DNA of 64,000 nucleotides, from contig NZ_CP157210.1 in assembly GCF_046736345.1 (NCBI RefSeq), positions 3,100,001-3,164,000 on the forward strand, in the 5' to 3' direction. Numbering within the stretch: position 1 is the first letter of the stretch; each line of letters opens with the position of its first letter. Below the pieces are notes generated by a model, which ran no database searches, was not told where the DNA came from, and saw nothing but the letters and a program-made list of their open reading frames with translations. Source of the stretch: Hyphococcus formosus. GTDB lineage: Bacteria; Pseudomonadota; Alphaproteobacteria; Caulobacterales; Parvularculaceae. The position numbers were made by a program, and so were the translations under genes. Positions 18,147 to 26,370 of the stretch are shown one piece after another.

Positions 18147-18803
18147 ATGTCCGATATTATCCCGCCAAGCCCCTCAACCGAAGCCTATAGTGCCGACGAA
18201 GATCAGGGCGACGTTTTTACGATTAGCGATCCGACCGCATTATTCGCGGATTGGCTGACCTTGGCACGGGAAAAAGAGATCAATGACCCCAATGCTATGG
18301 CGCTCGCGACCGTGGACAAGTCAGGTATGCCAGATGTGCGCATGGTTCTGCTCAAGGATTTTGATGCGTGTGGCCTGACTTTTTTCACCAATACTGATAG
18401 CGCCAAGGGTGAACAACTTGCCGCAGTGCCAAATGCCGCAGTCTGTTTTCATTGGAAATCGATTCGCCGACAGGTTCGTTTCCGCGGTACAGTCACTCCG
18501 GTCAGCACCGTGGAAGCCGATGCCTATTTCGCGAAACGGGCTCGCGGGGCGCAACTCGGGGCGCATGCATCGGCGCAATCGCGTATTATGGACAATCCGA
18601 AAAAGTTGAAGCGCGATATTGAAAAGCTGGATGCGAAATGGAGCGACCGCGAGGTACCCCGTCCGGAGAACTGGTCCGGCTACCGATTATTACCGCTGGA
18701 AATTGAATTTTGGGTCAATCGCCCGTTCCGCCTGCATGATCGTCTTTGCTATCGCCGCGAAGACGCCAAAGCAGATTGGGAAATTGTAAGATTATATCCG
18801 TAG
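18147..18803 (+). CDS. pdxH: Pyridoxamine 5'-phosphate oxidase
   Basis: Oxidises pyridoxine or pyridoxamine 5'-phosphate to pyridoxal 5'-phosphate with FMN and oxygen. At 218 residues it has family length. The FMN- and substrate-binding segments are visible: DVRMVLLKDFDACGLTFFTN, FHWKSIRRQVRFRG and the C-terminal NRPFRLHDRLCYRR. An AAAGGAA ribosome site lies six bases before the ATG. The neighbouring aroC is divergent, so they may share a promoter region. Confidence 0.97.
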   Translation: MSDIIPPSPSTEAYSADEDQGDVFTISDPTALFADWLTLAREKEINDPNAMALATVDKSGMPDVRMVLLKDFDACGLTFFTNTDSAKGEQLAAVPNAAVCFHWKSIRRQVRFRGTVTPVSTVEADAYFAKRARGAQLGAHASAQSRIMDNPKKLKRDIEKLDAKWSDREVPRPENWSGYRLLPLEIEFWVNRPFRLHDRLCYRREDAKADWEIVRLYP

Positions 18804-18875
18804 TCAAATTTGCATAATTCGTTTTGAATTGTTTATGGTCATTTATTTTCTGAGGTCCAAGGGAAGGGAACGATT

Positions 18876-19214
18876 ATGATGAAATCTATTATTGGCGCGG
18901 CTGCCGCTTTTGTTTTGGCCAGTGGTGCAGCAATGGCCAATGATTGCGTGCTGGAAGCAGAAGCGCCAGTCATGCCGGATCCAAAAACCGCAACCGCAGA
19001 AGATCGCGCAGCGACAATCGCGGCGATTAAGGACTATCAGGCCAAGCTGGGCGAGTATCGCGAATGTGTGACCGCAATTTCTGATAATGTCGAGCTTGAT
19101 ATCGAAGTCCGCAAACAGGCGCTAAAAGACTTCAACGCAACCGTCGAATCCGAGACAGAAGTTGTGAAAGCCTGGCAAAAATTCAGCAAGGCTTACGAAA
19201 AAGCGAATAAGTAA
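18876..19214 (+). CDS. Small exported protein of unknown function
   Basis: A 112-residue protein with a signal peptide (MMKSIIGAAAAFVLASGAAMA, probable cut after residue 21). The mature part is highly charged and helical, rich in Ala, Glu and Lys, with two cysteines (in NDCVLEAE and YRECVT) that could form a disulfide. Two adjacent ATG codons follow an AAGGGAAGGGA ribosome site, so the second ATG at 18879 is equally possible. I do not recognise a family. It converges with the MBL gene, with four bases between the stops. Confidence 0.75.
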   Translation: MMKSIIGAAAAFVLASGAAMANDCVLEAEAPVMPDPKTATAEDRAATIAAIKDYQAKLGEYRECVTAISDNVELDIEVRKQALKDFNATVESETEVVKAWQKFSKAYEKANK

Positions 19215-19218
19215 TATC

Positions 19219-20124
19219 CTATTCGGCGGGCCGGTATTCTGATTTCATTCCCGGTTCGCCGTCACATTTGACCACGCCATTTTTCTCAAGACGGATTAGA
19301 TGCGCCAAAACATTCAGCGCCGCCGCGCCATGAAGGCGTTTATCAACATCTGCATACATCGCCGTCACGATTTCTTTGATCCGGGTGCGGCCATTTTTGA
19401 TCTGATCGATGATTTGCGCATCGCGCATTAAGCGATGCGTTCTGACGGCCCGAACAAATCGTTTTGGATTGTCGATGGGCGCGCCATGGGTCGGAAAATA
19501 CACCTCGTCGTCGCGCTTAAGTAAAATTGCCAAGCTTTCGAGATAGGCGTTCATGTCACCATCAGGCGGTGCAACCACCGTCGTCGCCCAGCCCATGATG
19601 TGATCGCCGGTAAAGAGGGCTTTTTCAGCGGGCATCGAAAAACACAGATGGTTCGATAGGTGCCCGGGCGTGTGGACGACCTCTAAAGACCAGTCATTGC
19701 CCGTTAGAACCTCGCCGTGAGCGATCAATTCATCGGGGGCGTAATTATAATCCGCCCCTTCATCCAGCGCCGGGGCATCTATTTTCAAATCTTTTACCGG
19801 ATGCGCACCAAAGCCAAATATGGGCGCACCCGTCGCATCCGCGAATTTTCGTGCCAATGCGCAATGATCGCGGTGGGTATGGGTCACGAGGATATGCGTG
19901 ACTTTTTCCGCATCAAGGGTTTTTAAAAGCGCCGCTAAATGTTCATCATCATCAGGGCCCGGATCGATGACCGCAACGTCGCCCGTGCCGATGATATAGG
20001 TTCCACTACCGGTATAGGTGAAAGGGCCGGGATTATTGGCGATAACCCGCCGCACACCGGGGCGCAACAGATCTGGCGTTCCGGGGGTGAAGTGAATGTC
20101 TTTTACAAAAGGAATCGCGGGCAA
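19219..20124 (-). CDS. MBL-fold metallo-hydrolase, LACTB2-like
   Basis: A 301-residue metallo-beta-lactamase-fold hydrolase. The metal motif HTHRDH (in LVTHTHRDHCAL, about residue 80), a GDHIMGW aspartate, an HTPGHLSNH histidine and PTHGAPI are all present. The C-terminal winged-helix segment (ALNVLAHLIRLEKNGVV) is the LACTB2/RNase-like accessory domain. The start is TTG, one base after the stop of the upstream gene and with a GGCGGA stretch before it, so the two genes are tightly coupled. Substrate unknown; relatives act on RNA or thioesters. Confidence 0.88.
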   Translation of the reverse strand: MPAIPFVKDIHFTPGTPDLLRPGVRRVIANNPGPFTYTGSGTYIIGTGDVAVIDPGPDDDEHLAALLKTLDAEKVTHILVTHTHRDHCALARKFADATGAPIFGFGAHPVKDLKIDAPALDEGADYNYAPDELIAHGEVLTGNDWSLEVVHTPGHLSNHLCFSMPAEKALFTGDHIMGWATTVVAPPDGDMNAYLESLAILLKRDDEVYFPTHGAPIDNPKRFVRAVRTHRLMRDAQIIDQIKNGRTRIKEIVTAMYADVDKRLHGAAALNVLAHLIRLEKNGVVKCDGEPGMKSEYRPAE

Positions 20125-20125
20125 C

Positions 20126-21064
20126 TTATTCCGCCTTTAACTTCTCATCGACCATTTCCGCAAAGGCTTTTGCCAAGCCACGCATCGCGGTCAGTTTATC
20201 TTGTGCACGCATGGCTGACGGCGGCCCCATATCGGTTTTGTTTGCATCGACGATATAAATGCGTCCGTCATTGCGGTTACGTAAGACATCAAGGCCACCA
20301 AAATCAAGCCGCATTGTTCTTGCAAAGGCGGTGATTTTTTCCTGCTCGTCAGCCGAAAGCATTGCGTCGATCGGGGCTAGGTCAACGCGGTGGTTATCAT
20401 TGGTGAAGCGACGTTCTTTGGTGCGCCGTTTCAGAAATACATAAGGTGTCGTCTTGCCGCCAACGATTGGTGTACGGATATCGACATGCTCGATCCCATC
20501 GAACGTATTCTCGATGACTTGCTGGTAGACATGGCCTTGCTTGGGAGCCGCAATCGGGCATTCGATTAAGCGACCATCATGCTTGCCATTGGCTTCGGAT
20601 TTCTCAACAGCAGTGCCGACAAAGGTTGTCGGTTCAATGGTCAGCCCATAACCGAAAACTTCTTCAAAAGCGCGCGCGACAACGCTTTTGCGAATGTCGA
20701 AACAGCCAATGTTCAGGGACGGCTTGTTTGATGGGGCTTGGCGCGGCGCGGTCAGAAATTCGCGGTCTTCGAAATAAAAATGGAGATCCGCTTCCGCCGG
20801 ATCATCAACAATTTTTACGTCTGCTAATTGGCATACGGGCCAGATGGCGTAATAGGATCGCGGCTTTTTCGGAAAGAACGAAATACGTGCTCGTGGTTCT
20901 CTGCCGCGCATCTTGCGGGTCGCTCTGAGCGCATTGATTACCCAAACGAATGTGGCCATCCGCCAGGCATCCAGCGCAAACTCTCGGTTCAGCGGTATTT
21001 CTGCGCCGGTTTCAATCGCAACCAGCTGATTATTGTTAATTTTAAACTCGCCAAAAATAGACAT
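20126..21064 (-). CDS. ATP-grasp-like protein of unknown function
   Basis: A 312-residue protein. ATG 21064 is selected because GGAGACCCT directly precedes it. The C-terminal stretch MRLDFGGLDVLRN followed by GRIYIVDANKTDMGPP looks like the metal-binding acidic/Asn end of an ATP-grasp active site, and the middle holds an FLKRRTKERRF strand that could bind phosphate. The N-terminal domain (residues 1-120) is not recognised. Its stop is one base from the MBL start, which suggests a shared pathway. The ATP-grasp assignment is by motif shape only; the ligated substrates are unknown. Confidence 0.65.
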   Translation of the reverse strand: MSIFGEFKINNNQLVAIETGAEIPLNREFALDAWRMATFVWVINALRATRKMRGREPRARISFFPKKPRSYYAIWPVCQLADVKIVDDPAEADLHFYFEDREFLTAPRQAPSNKPSLNIGCFDIRKSVVARAFEEVFGYGLTIEPTTFVGTAVEKSEANGKHDGRLIECPIAAPKQGHVYQQVIENTFDGIEHVDIRTPIVGGKTTPYVFLKRRTKERRFTNDNHRVDLAPIDAMLSADEQEKITAFARTMRLDFGGLDVLRNRNDGRIYIVDANKTDMGPPSAMRAQDKLTAMRGLAKAFAEMVDEKLKAE

Positions 21065-21197
21065 AGGGTCTCCGCCAGCCCGTTCGCCGTATCGCAATCA
21101 ACATGGCTTTTCCGTCTAAGACAAGGAAATAAAGCTTTGGTGAGCCGCTAAAATGTGATGATGCGGCAGGCGGCGCAGATATTGCGACAAAGCGGGC

Positions 21198-21548
21198 ATG
21201 TGTACCGAAGTAAAACATTTCCCGCGTCATGCCGTATTTATTTTCACGGCACTGTTAACCTTGGCCCTTTTTAGCGCGCCAGCCTTTGCGGGATCTATGG
21301 GCAGTATTTCCATGGGGGATGGATCAGGCGGTATTACTGATCGCGCCTATGTCGCTGCGCCGCCGCATTATCTTTATGTGGTCGAAAAAGAGCGCGGTAG
21401 CTTTCTCGATTGCGGTGAAGGGCAAGACGGCCGCGCAACCGACGAAGATGGGCGCGACATGGCGGTGTTGCGTTGCGGCGTGACCTTGACGGAAACGATT
21501 GTTATTCCCGCTGCGGCTTCAAGCGCCAGAATTATTATCCATTATTGA
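21198..21548 (+). CDS. Small exported protein of unknown function
   Basis: A 116-residue protein with a long N-terminal region and a signal peptide core (FIFTALLTLALFSAPAFA, probable cut near residue 31). The mature part begins with a Gly/Ser-rich stretch, then a charged middle with two cysteines (FLDCGEGQD and LRCGVTL) likely to pair in a disulfide, and ends in hydrophobic beta-type sequence. Its last seven bases overlap the 3' end of the convergent gene. No family recognised. Confidence 0.65.
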   Translation: MCTEVKHFPRHAVFIFTALLTLALFSAPAFAGSMGSISMGDGSGGITDRAYVAAPPHYLYVVEKERGSFLDCGEGQDGRATDEDGRDMAVLRCGVTLTETIVIPAAASSARIIIHY

Positions 21549-21913
21549 TTCATCAAGCAGCGATCAGTCTCTAGCTGATCGCCATCAATGACGCGGACGG
21601 TCACCGAATATTTCCGGCCATAATCAAAAGTGATACCGCATTTGTCTTCGGTGGTTTCGTGCCATACCCGTGTGCGGCCGCTATAGGACGGATCGTTCGA
21701 AGACTTTACATCGAAAATGGTGGCCATTCGATCATTCGTATTGAGACCATCCGGCGCAAGCGTCATCTCGGCATCAATGACATATCCATCTAATAGAATG
21801 ACGCCGGCTTCCGGCGTCGAAGGGCAGGTGCATGTTGGAATTTTACGAATTTCCGGCGGGGCATAAGGGTCAAGCGCCTGTACGGCGGTAAGCAACAATA
21901 CAATTACATTCAT
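21542..21913 (-). CDS. Small exported protein of unknown function
   Basis: A 123-residue protein with a short hydrophobic N-terminus (MNVIVLLLTAVQA) that looks like a signal peptide. The mature part contains CTCP near residue 28, a cysteine in KCGITFDYG and a C-terminal CLMNQ, suggesting disulfides. It starts three bases after the stop of the DUF442 gene, so the pair is translationally linked. It converges with, and slightly overlaps, the exported protein gene on the other strand. Confidence 0.65.
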   Translation of the reverse strand: MNVIVLLLTAVQALDPYAPPEIRKIPTCTCPSTPEAGVILLDGYVIDAEMTLAPDGLNTNDRMATIFDVKSSNDPSYSGRTRVWHETTEDKCGITFDYGRKYSVTVRVIDGDQLETDRCLMNQ

Positions 21914-21916
21914 CTT

Positions 21917-22372
21917 TTACTCGTCGTCTGTTTTTGCGCGCGCGGCCAAATTATCGAGCGCCGGTCCATGCTGGCTGATGTTGAAACCGGCATTTGCGGC
22001 ATCGGCAATAATGTCTTCACTTGGTCGCCCTTCAAAGGCGGCGAGATAGGAATATAAAATTGCCGAGCGCGTGCCCGAAGCGCAATAGCCTATTGCCTTG
22101 CCGCCATTAGTTTCATCTATAGCGCTTTTAAGGGCAGAAATATGGCTGAGCGACAGGCCGCGGCCGTCGATTGGGATATACACGTATTTTATGCCGGCTT
22201 TTTCCGCCTCCGCTTGGATATCCGCCGAGGGCGGTTGGCCCGCCATCTCTCCATCCGGGCGATTATTGACGATAAGGGCGAAACCCGCCTCGGCAGCAGA
22301 CGATACCTCATCAAGAGAAATCTGCGGTGAGACAAAAAACGTGTCGGTCAATCGTTTGAATTTTTCCGGCAA
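21917..22372 (-). CDS. DUF442/TIGR01244-type phosphatase-like protein (Blh domain)
   Basis: A 151-residue protein of the beta-lactamase-hydrolase-like domain family, a dual-specificity-phosphatase fold. Its signatures are FFVSPQISLDEV at the N-terminus, LIVNNRPDGE, and the phosphate loop YCASGTRS near residue 105, which has the C-x5-R pattern. In other bacteria the domain is fused to an MBL-fold persulfide dioxygenase and takes part in sulfide metabolism; here it is stand-alone. The start codon is TTG, supported by AGGAG six bases upstream. Confidence 0.85.
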   Translation of the reverse strand: MPEKFKRLTDTFFVSPQISLDEVSSAAEAGFALIVNNRPDGEMAGQPPSADIQAEAEKAGIKYVYIPIDGRGLSLSHISALKSAIDETNGGKAIGYCASGTRSAILYSYLAAFEGRPSEDIIADAANAGFNISQHGPALDNLAARAKTDDE

Positions 22373-22378
22373 TGGGAT

Positions 22379-22383
22379 CTCCT
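22379..22383 (-). promoter_or_regulatory. Ribosome site that fixes a TTG start (DUF442 gene)
   Basis: AGGAG on the minus strand, six bases before TTG 22372. No ATG or GTG in frame explains the conserved N-terminus. Confidence 0.75.
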
Positions 22384-22498
22384 GAAAATATGGATTTGAT
22401 GCCTATACCGACCCAATGGCCCCATAGGCAAATCCTGGCCATTCACTTATGGTTTTAATTGGCCATTTCAATCTGTCATGAAAAAAGAGGCATAAGCA

Positions 22499-22927
22499 AT
22501 GTCAGTTAATCCCGGATCTATTTTCCATCTCGCGATCCCCGTCGATGACCTCGCGGCGGCGGAAGCCTTTTACGGCGATCAATTCGGATGTGAGCGGGGG
22601 CGACGGTCCGATCAATGGATCGATTTCAATTTTTTCGGCCATCAATTGGTGACGCATCTGGCCCCGGAAGAATGTGGTCGGGCGGTGACCAATTCCGTCG
22701 ATGGCAAGAATGTTCCCGTGAAGCATTTTGGTGTTGTGCTCAGCCCCGCCGATTGGAAGGCGCTCGCTGCGCGGCTTGAGGCGGCGGGAACGGAATTTAT
22801 TATCGAGCCGGGTATTCGGTTTAAAGGCGAGCCCGGAGAGCAAGGGACATTCTTTTTGCTCGACCCGGCCGGGAACGCGCTGGAATTCAAATGTTTCCAG
22901 AATATCGATCAACTCTTCGCTGCCTAA
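22499..22927 (+). CDS. VOC family protein (glyoxalase/dioxygenase fold)
   Basis: A 142-residue vicinal-oxygen-chelate protein with two paired beta-alpha-beta modules: FHLAIPVDDLAAAEAFYGDQFG at the N-terminus (a metal-ligand His in HLAIPV) and HFGVVLSPADW with a C-terminal FFLLDPAGNALEFK that ends in the usual Glu. Family members include glyoxalases and fosfomycin- or bleomycin-resistance proteins; nothing identifies the substrate here. A second VOC gene follows 27 bp downstream, and the two may form an operon. Confidence 0.85.
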   Translation: MSVNPGSIFHLAIPVDDLAAAEAFYGDQFGCERGRRSDQWIDFNFFGHQLVTHLAPEECGRAVTNSVDGKNVPVKHFGVVLSPADWKALAARLEAAGTEFIIEPGIRFKGEPGEQGTFFLLDPAGNALEFKCFQNIDQLFAA

Positions 22928-22954
22928 GGTGCGTTCGATCTAACGGAGGGCAAG

Positions 22955-23347
22955 ATGCATATTCCCGAGGGATTTTCGCAAATCACGCCCTACATCTTTG
23001 CGCAAGACGCTTTGGCTTATATGGACCATTTGGTTCGCGCACTCGGCGGCATGGAAATAGGACGGACACTGAATGATAGCGGTGCCCTTGCGAATGGTCA
23101 GATTCGCATCGGCGATGAAACGATAATGGTTAGTGAGGCGGGACGTGGTTTCCCGCCATCGCGTACCGCGTTCTACTTATATGTTGAAGATGCCGATAAG
23201 GCCGTGGAGCAAGCCGTCAAAGGCGGTATGGTAAAAATCATGGATGTCGCCGATATGCCGTATGGGGATCGTCAGGGCGGTGTTAAAGATATCGCTGGCA
23301 ATATCTGGTGGATATCACAACGGCTCACTGCCGCGCCCTATTATTGA
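22955..23347 (+). CDS. VOC family protein, PhnB-like
   Basis: A 130-residue VOC protein of the PhnB/YciE-like subgroup. It begins MHIPEGFSQITPYIFAQDA, a typical subgroup N-terminus, and ends in PYGDRQGGVKDIAGNIWWIS, the conserved C-terminal module with Gly-Asp-Arg. Members of this subgroup often lack a full metal site and the role is undefined. An ACGGAGGGC ribosome site precedes the ATG. It converges with the small membrane-protein gene. Confidence 0.85.
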   Translation: MHIPEGFSQITPYIFAQDALAYMDHLVRALGGMEIGRTLNDSGALANGQIRIGDETIMVSEAGRGFPPSRTAFYLYVEDADKAVEQAVKGGMVKIMDVADMPYGDRQGGVKDIAGNIWWISQRLTAAPYY

Positions 23348-23380
23348 CGTGGTTACGGCGATGCGCCGGGTTCGTTCCTT

Positions 23381-23485
23381 CTAGAAATCGTCGTCTTGGT
23401 CACCAATTGAGCGAATGGCATGCCACAAGTTCCAAAGCACGAAAACTATCAGTGCGAACAAGATGAGAAACTGCCAAAATGTCAT
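23381..23485 (-). CDS. Predicted 34-residue single-pass membrane protein
   Basis: A short frame with an ATG start that encodes a hydrophobic segment (FLILFALIVFVLW, about residues 6-18), then a basic/polar turn and an acidic tail DQDDDF. The layout of membrane helix plus charged end is typical of bacterial small membrane proteins. A G-rich stretch (GGGGGTG) just before the ATG is a possible but imperfect ribosome site. It lies in an otherwise empty 237-bp gap downstream of the amidohydrolase gene, with a partly paired hairpin (23514-23541) between them. Evidence is composition only. Confidence 0.45.
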   Translation of the reverse strand: MTFWQFLILFALIVFVLWNLWHAIRSIGDQDDDF

Positions 23486-23584
23486 CACCCCCACTATATG
23501 GGGAGGCGCAATGGCCCGCGCAATCACATCATTGCACGGGCATACGCTTTAGCCGCTGGTTGCGTTGCCTGGTAAAAGCCTTGC

Positions 23585-25285
23585 CTATTCAGTGGCTTGA
23601 AACACGATATTACCAGACACAACGGTCATCACCGGTTTTGCAGTCAAAATTTCTTCTGCTGGTATCGTCATGATATCCTTTGAGAACGCTGTGAAATCCG
23701 CACGTTTCCCCGGTTCGATCGTTCCGATGACATTCTCCTGAAACGATGCATAGGCGGGCCAGAGTGTGAACATTTTCAACGCTTCCTCGCGGGTGACAGC
23801 TTGCTCCGGGTGCCAATCGTCATCGCTGTATCCGTCGAGCGATTGCCGCGCGACGGCCGCGTAGAATTCGATCAACGGGTCTCCGCGTTCAACCGGTGCG
23901 TCAGAGCCACCGGCGACCACAACGCCTGCATCTATCAGAGACCGCCAGGCATAGGCACCATCAAGCCGGTCCTCGCCGAGGCGGTCCTTTGCAAAAAACA
24001 TATCGCCAATCGCATGTGATGGCTGCATGGATGCGATTACCCCGATCGACGCAAAGCGAGGAATATCATCTGTATGAAGAATTTGTGCGTGTTCAATGCG
24101 CCAACGCAGGTCGCTCTTGTCGGGGTGATCGGCGAAAGTATTTTCGTACCAATCCAGTACGAGGGTGTTGCCGCGATCACCAATCGCATGGGTGTTGACC
24201 TGCACGCCGGCATTGATTGCCGTATCAAAAATCGGTGCCGCCTCTTCTAGCTTCATCAACAAAAGGCCGGAGTTATCCGGACGGTCTGAATAGGGCTCGC
24301 TAAGCGCGGCACCGCGAGAGCCGAGGGCACCATCGATGTAAAGTTTGATTGCGCGGGTAATGATATGATTGTTCTTGCTGGTGCGCGGCGTTGTCGTAGT
24401 CAAATCCTCAAGTCCGCTCACATCGATAGAATTATAAACCCGGATCGCAAATTCGCCCTGATCTGACATTTGCTCAATCAGGCCGACATTTTGCGGATCG
24501 ACTGACATATTATGAAGGCCCGTCCAGCCATACCCCGCATAGACGTCGGAGGCTTTCGCATAGGCCTCGCGCTTTTGCGCTTCGTCCGGCGTGTCGATCA
24601 GGGATTGAACAAGCGCCATCGCGTTATCGATCAAGATGCCGGTCGCCTGCCCATCGGCGTCGCGCTCGATTTTCCCGCCTTCCGGGTCTTCGGTCTGATC
24701 CGTAATGTTTGCGGCCTCAAGGGCGGCGGTGTTGGCCACCAGCGCATGACCATCGGCACGGATGAGGATAACCGGAATGTCGCCGCTCACCGGGTCTAGA
24801 TCATTTCGGTTCGGCATACGGCCTTCGGGCCATCCGGTTTCAATCCAGCCCCGGCCGATAATGCTTTTCGGGTTATCGGCGTTTTCAACCGCCTGCTTCA
24901 CGGCGGCGGTCAGTGCTGCGGCCGATTCGGTGCCTTCGAGATTTAGCGTGATCTCTCTCAGGCCAATTCCGAGCAAATGAGCATGGGCATCGGTAAATCC
25001 CGGAAAGAGCGCCGCGCCGTTTAGGTCAATGATCTCCGGATTGGGCCCTGCACTCTCAATAATGATGTCATGCGTGCCGACCGCAAGGATTTGGCCATTC
25101 GATATCGCGACGGCTTCGGCGGTAGGGGCGTTATCGACGCCAGTATAAATCGGCCCGCCCGTGAAGATCGTAATCTGCGAATCCGATGTGATGGGGGCTG
25201 ATTTTTGGTCCGCATCACATGCAGTCAAAGTAAACCCAAATAGTGTCGCACATAGTGCGCGTAAAAGATGAGAATGCGGGCTCAT
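23585..25285 (-). CDS. Amidohydrolase family lipoprotein, YtcJ-like
   Basis: A 566-residue metal-dependent amidohydrolase. ATG 25285 is chosen because AGGAGG lies five bases upstream and because it begins a lipoprotein signal with lipobox LTAC (Cys23); the frame continues another 49 codons upstream but without either. Visible elements are an N-terminal beta-sandwich strand GGPIYTGVDN, the metal motif GFTDAHAHL, HAIGDRGN, RIEHAQILH and GSDAPVERGDP, and the C-terminal GKRADFTAFSKD. Relatives hydrolyse diverse amides; YtcJ has no settled substrate. A role on the outer membrane or in the periplasm is inferred from the lipobox. Confidence 0.9.
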   Translation of the reverse strand: MSPHSHLLRALCATLFGFTLTACDADQKSAPITSDSQITIFTGGPIYTGVDNAPTAEAVAISNGQILAVGTHDIIIESAGPNPEIIDLNGAALFPGFTDAHAHLLGIGLREITLNLEGTESAAALTAAVKQAVENADNPKSIIGRGWIETGWPEGRMPNRNDLDPVSGDIPVILIRADGHALVANTAALEAANITDQTEDPEGGKIERDADGQATGILIDNAMALVQSLIDTPDEAQKREAYAKASDVYAGYGWTGLHNMSVDPQNVGLIEQMSDQGEFAIRVYNSIDVSGLEDLTTTTPRTSKNNHIITRAIKLYIDGALGSRGAALSEPYSDRPDNSGLLLMKLEEAAPIFDTAINAGVQVNTHAIGDRGNTLVLDWYENTFADHPDKSDLRWRIEHAQILHTDDIPRFASIGVIASMQPSHAIGDMFFAKDRLGEDRLDGAYAWRSLIDAGVVVAGGSDAPVERGDPLIEFYAAVARQSLDGYSDDDWHPEQAVTREEALKMFTLWPAYASFQENVIGTIEPGKRADFTAFSKDIMTIPAEEILTAKPVMTVVSGNIVFQATE

Positions 25286-25289
25286 ACGG

Positions 25290-25295
25290 CCTCCT
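25290..25295 (-). promoter_or_regulatory. Strong ribosome site that fixes the amidohydrolase start
   Basis: Perfect AGGAGG on the minus strand, ending five bases before ATG 25285; it rules out the longer upstream extension as the main start. Confidence 0.85.
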
Positions 25296-25541
25296 GATTG
25301 TTGGCGGTTCGCGATTTTGATTCGAGTGATACCGGCAATCGCTGAATATGCGAAACATATTAACCCTAGAAGATGTAAGTGCTTGTGGGAATTAACCATT
25401 TCGGCTGGGCGATAAAGGCGAAATCTGGGCAAAAAAAGGGCTATGAATTGGTTAAAATTCCCGCTATGCGGGAGTGACTATATTTTGCTTTCGGTACTGT
25501 TGCATTGCAGCAGTTTTTTCTGATTCTGCCCTCAAATTACG

Positions 25542-25570
25542 TTGACATTCTCGCCAACTATTGTGATTTT
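25542..25570 (+). promoter_or_regulatory. Candidate sigma-70 type promoter of the VPLPA-CTERM gene
   Basis: A perfect TTGACA (25542-25547) followed after 17 bp by GATTTT, a poor -10 (three of six matches). The inverted repeat immediately downstream makes the placement plausible. Confidence 0.35.
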
Positions 25571-25577
25571 ACGAATG

Positions 25578-25598
25578 CTGTTAAGTAATTGTTAACAG
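25578..25598. promoter_or_regulatory. Inverted repeat, possible operator
   Basis: CTGTTAA and TTAACAG separated by seven bases form an exact two-arm palindrome just after the candidate promoter and 54 bp before the VPLPA-CTERM start codon. Spacing fits a dimeric regulator; none is identified. Confidence 0.4.
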
Positions 25599-25652
25599 TG
25601 CGACGTCCGGCGTTCCCGGATTCATTTGTTAGTTTGAGTGGGGGAATACCAC

Positions 25653-26336
25653 ATGAAAACCCTTCGTTACCTAGCCGTAGCAGCCTTTGCAGCCGGCATG
25701 ATGGCGGCGCCGGCGAGTGCGACGACTTTTATCTTTAAATCTGGCGGTGCGTTCAGAGATGATCCGACCAATGTCGGAAACATCGTCAACGATTGCGGTA
25801 CTATCGGTACTGACCTTTGCACAGATAATGATGCAGAAGGTTTTGATTATTCGAAAGACGGCATCGAGTTCACAGCAATTGCTTACACGAACGGCGATCC
25901 AACAACGCTGATCCAAGACATCTACCCAGACAACTCAGGTCTCGGTGCGATTTCTGAAGACGATCAGACACAAGACCAAATCCAGTTCAGCGCACAAGAG
26001 TCAGTTGAGTTCACATTCACAAACGACGTTTGGCTTTCAAACATCGAATTCAACGCTGGTAATGACACAGATTGCTCGAACCCAGGTTCAGAAGGCCCAT
26101 GCGGCGACTTCAACCTTTACATCGACAATGTGTTCTTTGCGACGATCACTGCGGTTGACCTCTTGGCAGACACATTCTTCGGTTCTGTGTTCCGCTTCGA
26201 GCCAGTTACAGATGGCGCTGGTTTCACAATCGCGCAGTTTGACGTAAGCGACGTTCCAGTTCCTGCAGCGCTTCCGCTGTTGATTTCTGGTCTTGCTGGC
26301 CTTGGCTTCGCGTCACGCCGTAAGAAATCTGCTTAA
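25653..26336 (+). CDS. Exported VPLPA-CTERM sorting domain protein
   Basis: A 227-residue exported protein. ATG 25653 begins a signal peptide (LAVAAFAAGMMAAPASA, cut near residue 23). The mature part is acidic, with several cysteines likely in disulfides (DCGTIGTDLC, DCSNPGSEGPCGD). The C-terminus has the three-part PEP-CTERM-like signal: a VPVPAALP motif, a hydrophobic helix (LLISGLAGLGFA) and a basic RRKK tail. Such proteins are processed by an exosortase; none is in the window. Codon choice differs from neighbours, favouring ACA, CCA, TCA, AAC and TTC, as in highly expressed genes. Function is unknown; surface or extracellular matrix is likely. Confidence 0.88.
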   Translation: MKTLRYLAVAAFAAGMMAAPASATTFIFKSGGAFRDDPTNVGNIVNDCGTIGTDLCTDNDAEGFDYSKDGIEFTAIAYTNGDPTTLIQDIYPDNSGLGAISEDDQTQDQIQFSAQESVEFTFTNDVWLSNIEFNAGNDTDCSNPGSEGPCGDFNLYIDNVFFATITAVDLLADTFFGSVFRFEPVTDGAGFTIAQFDVSDVPVPAALPLLISGLAGLGFASRRKKSA

Positions 26337-26370
26337 TTGATTTAGCGTTCCTCGGAACGTAGATCTGAAA

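Larger units (their letters stand above)
25286..25652. other. Divergent intergenic region with a candidate promoter and operator
   Basis: A 367-bp A/T-rich gap between the leftward amidohydrolase gene and the rightward VPLPA-CTERM gene. It holds the AGGAGG site of the former, and a -35-like element and an inverted repeat before the latter. No short gene with a convincing start was found. Confidence 0.6.
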
